A DNA stretch of 53,612 nucleotides from Clostridia bacterium (GTDB lineage Bacteria; Bacillota; Clostridia; Christensenellales; Borkfalkiaceae), in the NCBI GenBank assembly GCA_028720205.1, contig JAQYLE010000016.1, forward strand, positions 1 to 53,612. The letters are read 5' to 3'. Within the stretch, counting starts at the first letter, position 1, and every line of letters begins with the position of its first letter. The translations under genes and the position numbers were made by a program. The notes under the pieces are model-generated. The model did no database searches. It was not told the DNA's origin and saw only the letters and a list, made by a program, of their open reading frames with translations. Below are positions 19,338 to 27,666 of the stretch, one piece after another.

Positions 19338-22208
19338 TTATCTCCCTGAATGTTTTTTCGTGCGCTTTATCGAAACTATCAGCAAAGCGCACGTTCCGAT
19401 GATTGTAACTGCAATAAACGATAATAACCCTGCAACGACCAGACCGCCATAACTCTTTTTATCGTTTTCGGGCGTTTTCCCGGCGTCGTTTTTCACCTTT
19501 TCAAAACGTGCGTACACCGTTATATCTTCCGTAACGTCCGATCCGATATAAGAAATTTCCGTGCCTTCCGTATAATCGGCGGAAGTGTACCAACCGATAA
19601 ATCGATAACCGCCTTTCACGGGAACGGGCAAATAATAAATTTCGCCGTGCTTATATTTGCTTTGCGCCGATTCAGACAGATCGGCACCGTTCGTTTCATA
19701 CTTTATCTTTGAAGTTTTCGTTGCATTCCACTTGGCATAGAGAGTTATCTCCGTAGTTTCCGTATTCCCGAAAAGTGCGATTATGGGTTCACCGTAAAAA
19801 TCCGAATATTCGTACCAACCGGCAAACGTATATCCTTTTTTCGCAGGATTGGATAACAAAAACGTTTCGCCTTCGTAAAAACATTCTGCGTTTCCGTTTT
19901 CTCCGCCGTCGATATACGTTACGGTATATTTTTTCAATGCGACGAATTTCGCGTACAAAACGATATCTTCCGCACTATCCGATCCGATCATCGTAACGCG
20001 TTCTTCATAAACGAATTGACTATTCGGATACCATCCTTCGAAGCGGCATCCTTTTTTCACGGCGTCGCTGAAATAAACGTTGCCACCTACCGTGTATTCC
20101 GACGGATTATCACTCGAATTTTCCCCGCCGTCCAAAATATAATCGATCCTTTTCACGATATTCGCGCTTTCCCACTTCGCATAATAAATCAGCGTTGCAG
20201 ACGTCTTTGAAAAATTCGTTACGGGTTCTCCCGAAAAGGCATCGTTTTCAAACCAACCGCCGAAATTATAACCGTTTCGTTCCGGAACGGGGATTTGCGC
20301 GCCTTCGCCGTAAACAAACGGCGCATACACAAAGTATTCAGACGTTTTCCCGTCAATATACCCGCCGTTTACGTGCAACTGCGCGCTATAAGTAGCGTTT
20401 TTCCATTTTGCATAAAGCGTTGTATCGGCGGCAACTTCATTCACGGAAAAATCCCATATTTCGCCCGAAAAATCCGCGGAGGTATACCAGCCGTCGAATA
20501 CCTTATAATTGATCGGATTCGGGTCGGGCAGAATTTTCGCGCTTAATTTCGCTCCAACGTAACTTTGTATATCGCTATACGTTTGGTTTGTATTGCTTAC
20601 GATTTTCACCGTTACGGGATCTGCCCATTTTGCCGTAAGCTTTACGGTTGCGCCATAAGAAACGTCGCTTCTTCCGCCGCGCTCCCATTCCTCGTCTGTC
20701 CACAAAACGCCGTTTTCATCCTGCCACCCCACAAACACTTTTCCCTCTTTCACGGGATTTTCGGGTTTCATCGCTTTCAACACACTCAAATCCTGCGCCG
20801 CAACGTTCGGCAACGTATATGTTGCCGCAATTGTATCTTTGTCTTTACGCAAAACTTCGCCTTCATCGCGAAGATTTAATTCTGTTTTCGTTTCGGAATC
20901 AAACGTGCGCCCCATTACCGACACGGCGCGAGCATCCATACGCGTAATCGGCAATTCCGTTTTTCCGCCAACGTTTCCGCCGTTTAAATCAAACGAAACC
21001 ACGTGATATTCACGCATTTTTAAATAATCGCGCGAAGAATCTGTGTTAAACCGCCATTCGCTTTGCGCATTCGCATTTCCCGAATGTTCGTGTCCGGATT
21101 TTCTCATGGTGGCAACATACGTTTCGTAGGTAGGATAATAGTTTTTCGTCTGCCCGTAAGGCACGTAAACGTACTGTTTCATATTTCCGAGCGGATTTGT
21201 GCGCGATAAACCGTCGCGGCAAAGAAACGTATAAGTATCGCCGTCGTACCCCTGCGCCGCTACGTCGCCCGTGAAAATAATCGTTACCACGGCTTTGGCG
21301 TTACTCCAATACAACGAATCGCGATAAATGCCGGAAACGTTTTCGGATAATACTAACGGCTCGGTCGGCGCGGCGGTATTGTACATTGTGGTATCGCCGA
21401 AAGACGTAACTCTTTCAAGTCCGTACACCTTTTTTGCCGAAGTGTTGCGAAAAACTCTGTCGCCTATCATCGTTACCGTATCTGGCAATTCGATGTAATC
21501 TATCTTCTTGCCAGGCTCGTTGAAAGCCGCATTGCCGATTTTCACAAGATCGTTCTGCAAAGGTTGCAAATCCCGGGCGGAAATCGTGCCGATATTCTCC
21601 GTCGGCTTTTCGATGAAACCGTCTACAAGTTCTACTTCGCCGCGAATATCCGACGAAAGCGGACGAAAATACATATTCGTTTCGTAATAGCACGAAATCG
21701 TTGTGCCGCTTCTGAGAGGCATCACGTCGCCACGACGATACAAAACTTCGTTTTCGTCGGGAATACCGTTGCCGTTTTCATCGTAAAATAAGCCGAAAAG
21801 AGTTCCGCCGGGAAGCACTTTATTCGCCAAAGGAAGATATGTACCGTCGCCATTCACCGCCACCGACTCGCCGGAAATATTCACTACGCCCGTCTGATGA
21901 AAAACAAGCGCAGGCGTTTTCCCGCGAAAGTTTTCTTCTGCAAGCCCGTAAACGAATCTTGCGTTTTCCCCGTTTTTAAACAAATTAAAAACGTTTTCGC
22001 GGGTTAATTCAATAGAATTTCCCGAATACGAAACCGAAAAATCGCTTGTGCCGCACACGGAATTTTCCACGATAAAGCCACCGTTTAAATTCACGGTAAG
22101 CGTGTTTTCTTCTGCTTTTACCGTGCCTGCCGCACCCAACGCGCCTATCATCGTAAACGCTGCCGCAAGCGAGCCCCATAAAAGTATATTCTTATAAATT
22201 TTTCTCAT
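19338..22208 (-). CDS. Surface protein with calcium-loop/LRR module, five InlB repeats and membrane anchor
   Basis: I place the start at ATG 22208 (956 residues), because AAAGGA lies 6 bases upstream and a signal peptide follows at once (MRKIYKNILLWGSLAAAFTM, cleavage near KA-EE about 32). A longer TTG-initiated frame from 22292 would run through a hairpin and has no signal sequence at its N-terminus. Residues about 35-529 form a module that recurs twice in the 1339-residue neighbour: a calcium-loop-like DENGNGIPDENE, a stretch resembling BspA leucine-rich repeats, and a KQYVYVPYGQTKNYYPT segment. Five InlB/Flg_new repeats (about 530-905, each ending YAKW or similar) project it from the wall. 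A helix at about 915-940 and basic RTKKHSGR tail anchor it. Probably a glycan-binding or adhesion protein; ligand unknown. Confidence 0.85.
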   Translation of the reverse strand: MRKIYKNILLWGSLAAAFTMIGALGAAGTVKAEENTLTVNLNGGFIVENSVCGTSDFSVSYSGNSIELTRENVFNLFKNGENARFVYGLAEENFRGKTPALVFHQTGVVNISGESVAVNGDGTYLPLANKVLPGGTLFGLFYDENGNGIPDENEVLYRRGDVMPLRSGTTISCYYETNMYFRPLSSDIRGEVELVDGFIEKPTENIGTISARDLQPLQNDLVKIGNAAFNEPGKKIDYIELPDTVTMIGDRVFRNTSAKKVYGLERVTSFGDTTMYNTAAPTEPLVLSENVSGIYRDSLYWSNAKAVVTIIFTGDVAAQGYDGDTYTFLCRDGLSRTNPLGNMKQYVYVPYGQTKNYYPTYETYVATMRKSGHEHSGNANAQSEWRFNTDSSRDYLKMREYHVVSFDLNGGNVGGKTELPITRMDARAVSVMGRTFDSETKTELNLRDEGEVLRKDKDTIAATYTLPNVAAQDLSVLKAMKPENPVKEGKVFVGWQDENGVLWTDEEWERGGRSDVSYGATVKLTAKWADPVTVKIVSNTNQTYSDIQSYVGAKLSAKILPDPNPINYKVFDGWYTSADFSGEIWDFSVNEVAADTTLYAKWKNATYSAQLHVNGGYIDGKTSEYFVYAPFVYGEGAQIPVPERNGYNFGGWFENDAFSGEPVTNFSKTSATLIYYAKWESANIVKRIDYILDGGENSSDNPSEYTVGGNVYFSDAVKKGCRFEGWYPNSQFVYEERVTMIGSDSAEDIVLYAKFVALKKYTVTYIDGGENGNAECFYEGETFLLSNPAKKGYTFAGWYEYSDFYGEPIIALFGNTETTEITLYAKWNATKTSKIKYETNGADLSESAQSKYKHGEIYYLPVPVKGGYRFIGWYTSADYTEGTEISYIGSDVTEDITVYARFEKVKNDAGKTPENDKKSYGGLVVAGLLSFIAVTIIGTCALLIVSIKRTKKHSGR

Positions 22209-22241
22209 ATTTTTCCTTTTATCAAAACTGACAGATAGCCG

Positions 22242-22281
22242 AAATGCAGTTGCAAAAATAATATTATTCGCAACTGCATTT
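22242..22281 (-). promoter_or_regulatory. Intercistronic stem-loop between two surface-protein genes
   Basis: Perfect 12-base inverted repeat, AAATGCAGTTGC at 22242-22253 and its complement at 22270-22281, enclosing the self-complementary AATAATATTATT. There is no T-run directly after the stem in the reading direction, so it is not a classical terminator. It lies between the lipoprotein stop and the ATG at 22208 and could stabilise mRNA ends or reduce read-through. Confidence 0.6.
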
Positions 22282-22288
22282 TCTATAA

Positions 22289-23395
22289 TCAAAGTGAAAA
22301 CGGTACAACGATTTCAACCGATTTGAATACAACGTTCACCACGCTTATATCCGCCGAAATCTTAACGCGCGCCCACTCCTGCCGAGAGCCTTCGTAAGTG
22401 ATCGTAAGTTCAGTGCAGCCGCCGAACGCATTTTCGCCGATTTCCTGTATGCCGTACAGTTCGGCTTTGTCGTCAGATCCACCCGGAAGATACACGTTTT
22501 TCAGCGATGAACAATTTTCAAACGCGCCGTTTCCGATCTTTTCAACGTAAGCGCCAGAAACAGCCCCGGCTATAAACACCACGGCTTTGACTTCCGCAGC
22601 ATTTTTAAAGGCTTCCGCTTTCACTTCTTTCACGGGTTTGCCGTTATATTCGCCCGAAATAAATATCGTGGTATCAGTGCAAGTGCCGACGCAGCTCACA
22701 ATATAGTAGGTTTCGTCTTCCGAAAGTTCGTAAAGCAAGCCATCGCTTGCGGTGTTCTGTACGTGCTTACAATGCCTGCAAACGTTACCGCGATAATCAT
22801 GTTCGGCAAATACAATCAACTCTTCCGCACGCTTTTCGGCAACGAAAATCGTTTCGCCGTTTTCCGTTTCCATCGCTTTCGCGTTCGGATCGGTGCTTTC
22901 CGTTTGTACGAAATTCTTCGAACAATGCCGCGCACATACGTAATATTCGATATGCCCGTTAGCCATCGTGATGCAATCTGCTTCCGCCGACGCTACCTTG
23001 CGAAGCAAATGTCCGAGCGGCGGAATTTTCGCATCTGTCAACTCATGCTCGCCTTTTTCGTCCGAAAACGAAAGATCGCAATATTCGCACACGTACCGCG
23101 GCGAGTAGCCTGCCGTTTCGCAATTTGCCGCCACGCCGTCCATATACGAAAGTTTATGCCCTTTCGCTTTCACGATAACGGAAGTTGTTATTTCGTTTGT
23201 TCCGTCTTCGTCCGAAAAGATTTTATCGCAATCAGAACATTTATAATAATGAACGTTTCCGTCGGTAGTGCAGGTGGCTGCAACGGCAGCCACCTCCGCC
23301 AACGAATGTTTTTCATGCTTTACCGCGCACCCCGCGCCGATCAGCGCGAAAGCCATAGCAAGCAAAGCCGATATAATAGCGCTTCTTCTTTTCAT
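22289..23395 (-). CDS. Lipoprotein with repeated Cys-knuckle modules and BspA-like leucine-rich repeat
   Basis: A 368-residue lipoprotein: the N-terminal helix ends in the lipobox LIGAGC, giving lipidated C23. The N-terminal half carries three repeats of a Cys-rich module, each with a CTTDG/CETAG/CITMA-type start and a CxxC- or CxxxC-type end (CSDCD, CEYCD, CARHC), followed by a GHxL/GHLL element; a fourth pair, CRHCK, precedes the second half. Such knuckles could bind zinc outside the cell. The C-terminal part has BspA/LRR_5 features (VKEVKAEAFKNAAEVKAVVF, IGNGAFENCSSLKNVYLPGG, IGENAFGGCTELTITYEG), usually protein or glycan contact surfaces. It lies between the 51-residue ORF and the 956-residue surface protein. 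Likely a surface binding protein of the uptake complex; ligand unknown. Confidence 0.8.
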   Translation of the reverse strand: MKRRSAIISALLAMAFALIGAGCAVKHEKHSLAEVAAVAATCTTDGNVHYYKCSDCDKIFSDEDGTNEITTSVIVKAKGHKLSYMDGVAANCETAGYSPRYVCEYCDLSFSDEKGEHELTDAKIPPLGHLLRKVASAEADCITMANGHIEYYVCARHCSKNFVQTESTDPNAKAMETENGETIFVAEKRAEELIVFAEHDYRGNVCRHCKHVQNTASDGLLYELSEDETYYIVSCVGTCTDTTIFISGEYNGKPVKEVKAEAFKNAAEVKAVVFIAGAVSGAYVEKIGNGAFENCSSLKNVYLPGGSDDKAELYGIQEIGENAFGGCTELTITYEGSRQEWARVKISADISVVNVVFKSVEIVVPFSL

Positions 23396-23414
23396 CTTTT
23401 TCCCGATTTCCTTT

Positions 23415-23570
23415 TCAGTTACCGAAAGTATCTAAATTGTTTACCCAGTATTTCGTTACGTCCTGTTCCACCGCGCCGTCTACTTCGCCGGACGCCGTAA
23501 GGCAATTTACCGCGGGAAGAACGCAAAGATTCGGTTTTGTATATTTTGCTTTGTTTACCGGTTTCATCAT
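23415..23570 (-). CDS. Small ORF, 51 residues, unknown function
   Basis: A small reading frame that I found by hand. It begins MMKPVNKAKYTKPNLC, and its ATG overlaps the stop of the 1339-residue surface protein in the same ATGA arrangement used through this operon. It ends ...WVNNLDTFGN, 19 bases before the lipoprotein start. Reasons to believe it is translated: the coupled start, the lack of any other use for these 150 bases, and a balanced composition. It has no signal peptide or membrane helix and has two Cys (residues 16 and 23). I recognise no family. It could be a modified-peptide precursor, a small regulator, or the remains of a former C-terminus of the upstream protein. Confidence 0.5.
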   Translation of the reverse strand: MMKPVNKAKYTKPNLCVLPAVNCLTASGEVDGAVEQDVTKYWVNNLDTFGN

Positions 23571-26500
23571 TCTTCGCACCATCCTTCGATTATTGTTTTA
23601 TATTCTGCGCTCATCGAATCGTAATCCGCCAACGCCTTAATCTTTTGAGCAATCGCTTTGATCGTGATACCGCTCTTCGCGGAAACGGAAATCTCTTTTG
23701 CCTCCGTTTCGCCTTCATACGTCATCTTTGCGTTTGCCGTGAACGTCAATTCGTCCGCGCGATAATTCGTAACGTTGATAATGCGCGCAAGCACGTAATA
23801 ACCTTGCTCGTCTTGCATAATATTCGATTGTCCGAATACAAACGGCACTTCCTGCGCGTATTTTTCGTTCTTCACGCTTGCGGAAATCGAAATTCCTTCG
23901 GGCAACGCGTCTACGCCGCCGAACGAAATATTCACGCGGAACGTTATACCGGACTTCGCCGCATCGCTTTCCCTAACATACGCGGTGAGATTATCCGAAA
24001 CCGTTGCCGAGAAAGTAAACGACGTGATTTCTATCGAGCCGCCGATCGGCAATTCCACCGCCGCGCCCGCCGCATAAATCTTGCCGTTTACAATCCAGCC
24101 CTTTCCGTTTTCTTTCGTGTACTCGGGAAGAATATACGATCCCGCCGTTTCCACTTCCTTGGATACGCCGTCGATCACCACCGTCGCCCTACCTAAGAAT
24201 TTCGCGTAAAGCGTGAGATCGCCCGCCGTGCCGCGCAGAATTTTTTCAATCTTGTTCGTAAACAACGCGTCGGTATACCAACCTTTAAATTCGTACCCTT
24301 CGCGCACCGCGTCTTCTAACACAATCGTATCGCCTACGGTAAACGTCGCGGGGTTACCCGCCGCGTTCGTGCCGCCGTTTAATTCGTAGGTAATAGAATA
24401 TTCAGAAGTCGTCCAAAGAGCGCGAAGTTCTACCTTGCCGTTATATTCCACGTCGGTTTTGCCGCCCTGCGCCCACTCGCTTTCCGTCCATACGTTGCCG
24501 AATTGATCTTGCCAGCCTACGAACGTATAGCCCTTTTTCACGGGATCGGCGGGTTTTTCCGCTTTCAGCATAGAAAGATTTTGCCCGGCGGTATTCGCAA
24601 GCCGATACGCTTCTGCTACCGTAACGCCGCTCTTTAACACTTCGCCCGCATTTCTCAGATTGACTTCCTGCATCGTACCCGCCTGATTTTTCGTCTGCAC
24701 GGACACCGCGCGGGCATCCATATACGTATCCGCAATCGTAAGTTTGCCGTTTACGTTGCCGCCGCCGAGATTAAACGAAATTGCGTGATATTCGCGCAGT
24801 TTCAGATAATCGCCCGAACTGTCGGTCATAAACTTCTCGTCTGTGCCAATATTATTATTGCCCGATCTTATCGTCTGACTATTAAAACTTGCCCTAAACG
24901 TATCTATCGTAGGATAATAATTTTTTGTTTGCCCGTAAGGCACGTAAACGTATTGTTTTTGATTCCACAACGGACTTGTCTGTCCGTAGCCGTCAAAAAC
25001 AAGATACGTTTTTGTTTCGCCGTCATAACCGAGAGCCGCGGCGTCGTTTGTGAAAACGATATTGAACGTGGTATCTCCGCGATCGAATTTCAAAGCCTCT
25101 CTTTCCATTCCTATAAGATTTTTGGAAAGAACAACGTTTTGCGTATAACCTGCTTCGTTTTTATAAATACGCATAGCTGCCCATTGGCGCAAAATCGTTA
25201 CGTTCTCAAATCCGGAAAATTCAACGGTATTCGCATCTCTGAACGCATTTCCTTTAATTTCTTGCACCGTTTCCGGCAATTCAACAGAAGGAAATTTTCT
25301 CGTTTCTTTAAACGCAGAGTCGCCGATAGAAACGGTTTGCGCATACAACGGCTGCAAATCTTGCGCCGACAAATTTGTATTAGCCTCAGGAATAGATTTT
25401 GCGCCGTCGATCAATTCGTATTTCGTGTGCAATTCCGAAGCGGAAACCGGCGCAAAATACATATTTGTATTATACCAACACACAAGATTCATTCCGTCCT
25501 GCGCCACAAACGAATCGCCCGTTCTGTAAAGCGTTTCGCCGTCGTCTAAAACGCCGTTTCCGTTTTCATCGTTAAACACCCCGAAAAGCACGCCGCCGGG
25601 AATCGTTTTCCCCGCTTCCGGGGTATACGTTCCGTCTTCTGCGGCGGTAACGTAAGCCGTTTTTATACTGCTATGGTGATACGCCACCGTAGCGCTTCCC
25701 TTGCCGTAAATGTATTGTTTTTCGCCGCCAACCGTAAACAACTTGCGAACGGTAGCATGATCTAACGTATACGTTTCGCCTGCATTGAGTTTTAACGAGA
25801 AACCGTCCGTGGAAATTGCGCCGCTTTGCGAAATTCTGAAACCTTCGCCGAGATTTATCGTTACGTTGCCTTCGTTTATTTTTTTCCACTCAGCCGTCAG
25901 CGTAAAATCGCCGTTTTCGCCGTACGGTACAAATCCGCCGTTTTCCCAATCCTCTTCCGTCCAGATATAACCCGTGGAATCTTTCCAACCGACGAACGAA
26001 TACCCCGAGCGAACGGGATCGGAAGGTTTATATGCCTTTAAGTATTCCGTATTCGCCGCCGCAGGATTATAACTCAAACCGTTTGCGTTGTTTTTTTCTT
26101 CGCAAAGATTGTATTCTTTGCCATCACTATCCTTCACGGAAACCGCGCCGACGTCGAGATATGAGGCGGGGAAAAACGTTTTTCCGCCGATTTTTCCGCC
26201 GTCAAGATTGAAATTTACCGCCACGCACTCACGCATAGGCACGTTATGCCCCGCCGCGGTTTTCATTGTATACGTTTCGTTGTACCACCCGCAGCCTTTC
26301 GTGGGGTACACGCTTGCCGTAGTGCCTTTTTTCACGTAAACGACAAGATTCATATCGCTTTGCGTATCGTATGCCGATTGAATCCCGAACAGATATTTAT
26401 CGCTTGTACCGTTACTCACGGTATCGCCGTTAAAAGCAAGATACCCGTTACCGCCTTCGCTTTGATTTTTAGCGAAATACGAAAGAACTCGTTTCGCGCC

Positions 26501-27586
26501 GCCCGCCCGCGAAGAGAAACCGGGAAGTATAATGCGAGCCTTTTTCACCGTGCTGTTCGTATTTGCCGAAAAGTCGAAAGTCTGACTGCCGAGTTCGTAA
26601 ATTTCGTCCCCCATGGCAATCGTAATTTCGCCGCCGGAAGGAGTAAGTTGCACAAGTTGATTCGTTGATAGATTCTGTCCGTTACCCGTTGAAATTCTGT
26701 TCAACTTCGACAACGAAATTATTTCAACGTTTTTAAATGCTTTAAAAGTATTTCTTTCCAACTCTTGATTTTCGGAATAGAAATATCTCGTATAATTGTT
26801 TGTGCCGTCTTTTAAATTCGAAGATAAATCGTCTGCCACCGCGCCGCCATACGGGAAAATTGCGTCAAGTTGCATCAAGCCCACGTTTTCAACAATCATT
26901 TCTCCGTATTTTTCCGTCCATAAATCCGCGTCGCCGATTTGTGTATTCGGTCTTGTGCGATTTATATATTTTAATCCCATCAATCGATACGATTCAAACG
27001 AAGAAGAAGTAGTCGTTCCGTATAAAAAGTCTGTTTCATACGCGCAAATCAAACTCATTCCGTCGGTAACGGGAATACTATCGCCCCATGAATACAAAGT
27101 TTCGTTTTCGTCGATTTCGCCGTTTTTATTTTCGTCGAGAACAAAACCCTTCAGCATATCGGAAGGATATACATAGCAGTCCCCGCGCGGCATGGCCCAC
27201 GTGCCGTCTGTATTTACCGTAACGGCTGTGCCGCTACCCAAAAGGTTTGAATATTGCTTTCCGCGCATACTTTCATCGGCAAGTTTGAAAATCAGCGTGC
27301 CTTGCGTATTGCTTTCACCGCCGTTGCCGAGATATTTTTTCTTGAATTCGGCGTTTAACAGCATCGTATCGTCGGTGGTTTCCACCGAGAAATCGTTCGT
27401 ATCAAACGTATCGTTTGCCTCCGAGTTTCCGCCGAACAATCTGAATCCGCCGTTTAAAACATAATTCACCGTTTTCGTTTCGTTTTCGCTGTTTGCCGTA
27501 ATCACGAGTGCAGTTCCACCCGCTCCCAACGTGATCAATCCGGAGGCAAGAACACATAAAACACGATTCTTTAATTTTTTTTGCAT
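23567..27586 (-). CDS. Giant secreted repeat protein: two calcium-loop/LRR modules and InlB repeats
   Basis: I place the start at ATG 27586 (1339 residues), because AAGGAG precedes it and a signal peptide follows (MQKKLKNRVLCVLASGLITL, cleavage near ITA-NS). The longer frame from 27655 has no good ribosome site and runs through a hairpin. Two related modules follow: A (about 40-570) and B (about 572-1060). Each has a Ca-loop-like DENxNGxxDxxE, a long beta/LRR-like middle, a LNGG-type stretch and a WTEEDW/WTESEW-AEW ending. An InlB repeat (about 1062-1130) and a 200-residue C-terminal beta region follow. Module B is closely related to the N-terminal module of the 956-residue protein. No membrane anchor or LPXTG was seen, so it may be released or held by partners. 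Probably a glycan-binding surface protein. Confidence 0.85.
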   Translation of the reverse strand: MQKKLKNRVLCVLASGLITLGAGGTALVITANSENETKTVNYVLNGGFRLFGGNSEANDTFDTNDFSVETTDDTMLLNAEFKKKYLGNGGESNTQGTLIFKLADESMRGKQYSNLLGSGTAVTVNTDGTWAMPRGDCYVYPSDMLKGFVLDENKNGEIDENETLYSWGDSIPVTDGMSLICAYETDFLYGTTTSSSFESYRLMGLKYINRTRPNTQIGDADLWTEKYGEMIVENVGLMQLDAIFPYGGAVADDLSSNLKDGTNNYTRYFYSENQELERNTFKAFKNVEIISLSKLNRISTGNGQNLSTNQLVQLTPSGGEITIAMGDEIYELGSQTFDFSANTNSTVKKARIILPGFSSRAGGAKRVLSYFAKNQSEGGNGYLAFNGDTVSNGTSDKYLFGIQSAYDTQSDMNLVVYVKKGTTASVYPTKGCGWYNETYTMKTAAGHNVPMRECVAVNFNLDGGKIGGKTFFPASYLDVGAVSVKDSDGKEYNLCEEKNNANGLSYNPAAANTEYLKAYKPSDPVRSGYSFVGWKDSTGYIWTEEDWENGGFVPYGENGDFTLTAEWKKINEGNVTINLGEGFRISQSGAISTDGFSLKLNAGETYTLDHATVRKLFTVGGEKQYIYGKGSATVAYHHSSIKTAYVTAAEDGTYTPEAGKTIPGGVLFGVFNDENGNGVLDDGETLYRTGDSFVAQDGMNLVCWYNTNMYFAPVSASELHTKYELIDGAKSIPEANTNLSAQDLQPLYAQTVSIGDSAFKETRKFPSVELPETVQEIKGNAFRDANTVEFSGFENVTILRQWAAMRIYKNEAGYTQNVVLSKNLIGMEREALKFDRGDTTFNIVFTNDAAALGYDGETKTYLVFDGYGQTSPLWNQKQYVYVPYGQTKNYYPTIDTFRASFNSQTIRSGNNNIGTDEKFMTDSSGDYLKLREYHAISFNLGGGNVNGKLTIADTYMDARAVSVQTKNQAGTMQEVNLRNAGEVLKSGVTVAEAYRLANTAGQNLSMLKAEKPADPVKKGYTFVGWQDQFGNVWTESEWAQGGKTDVEYNGKVELRALWTTSEYSITYELNGGTNAAGNPATFTVGDTIVLEDAVREGYEFKGWYTDALFTNKIEKILRGTAGDLTLYAKFLGRATVVIDGVSKEVETAGSYILPEYTKENGKGWIVNGKIYAAGAAVELPIGGSIEITSFTFSATVSDNLTAYVRESDAAKSGITFRVNISFGGVDALPEGISISASVKNEKYAQEVPFVFGQSNIMQDEQGYYVLARIINVTNYRADELTFTANAKMTYEGETEAKEISVSAKSGITIKAIAQKIKALADYDSMSAEYKTIIEGWCEE

Positions 27587-27611
27587 TATTGTTTCTCCTT
27601 TTCTTTTATGC

Positions 27612-27650
27612 GATTTTTCCCTGCTGCGAAAAACGCAGCAGAGAAAAATC
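27612..27650 (-). promoter_or_regulatory. Strong intercistronic stem-loop after the sugar-binding protein gene
   Basis: Arms 27612-27628 and 27634-27650 pair over 17 bases with a single mismatch around a 5-base loop. On the transcribed strand the loop is TTTTT, and no T-run follows the stem, so it is not a textbook terminator. It separates the gene for the binding lipoprotein from those for the giant surface proteins. It may protect the 3' end of the transporter mRNA or lower expression downstream. Confidence 0.65.
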
Positions 27651-27666
27651 TTCATTCTATCGTTTT

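Noticed and set aside
22209..22292. Extended N-terminus (28 residues, TTG start) of the 956-residue surface protein
   Set aside because: The ATG at 22208 has its own ribosome site and begins a signal peptide; the extension runs through a hairpin.
24785..25549. Plus-strand frame of 254 codons within the 1339-residue surface gene
   Set aside because: Shadow frame without motif or start signals.
14387..27586. Repeats in the surface protein genes as a CRISPR array or tandem DNA repeat
   Set aside because: The repeats are protein-level, degenerate and unequally spaced (InlB and LRR-like modules).
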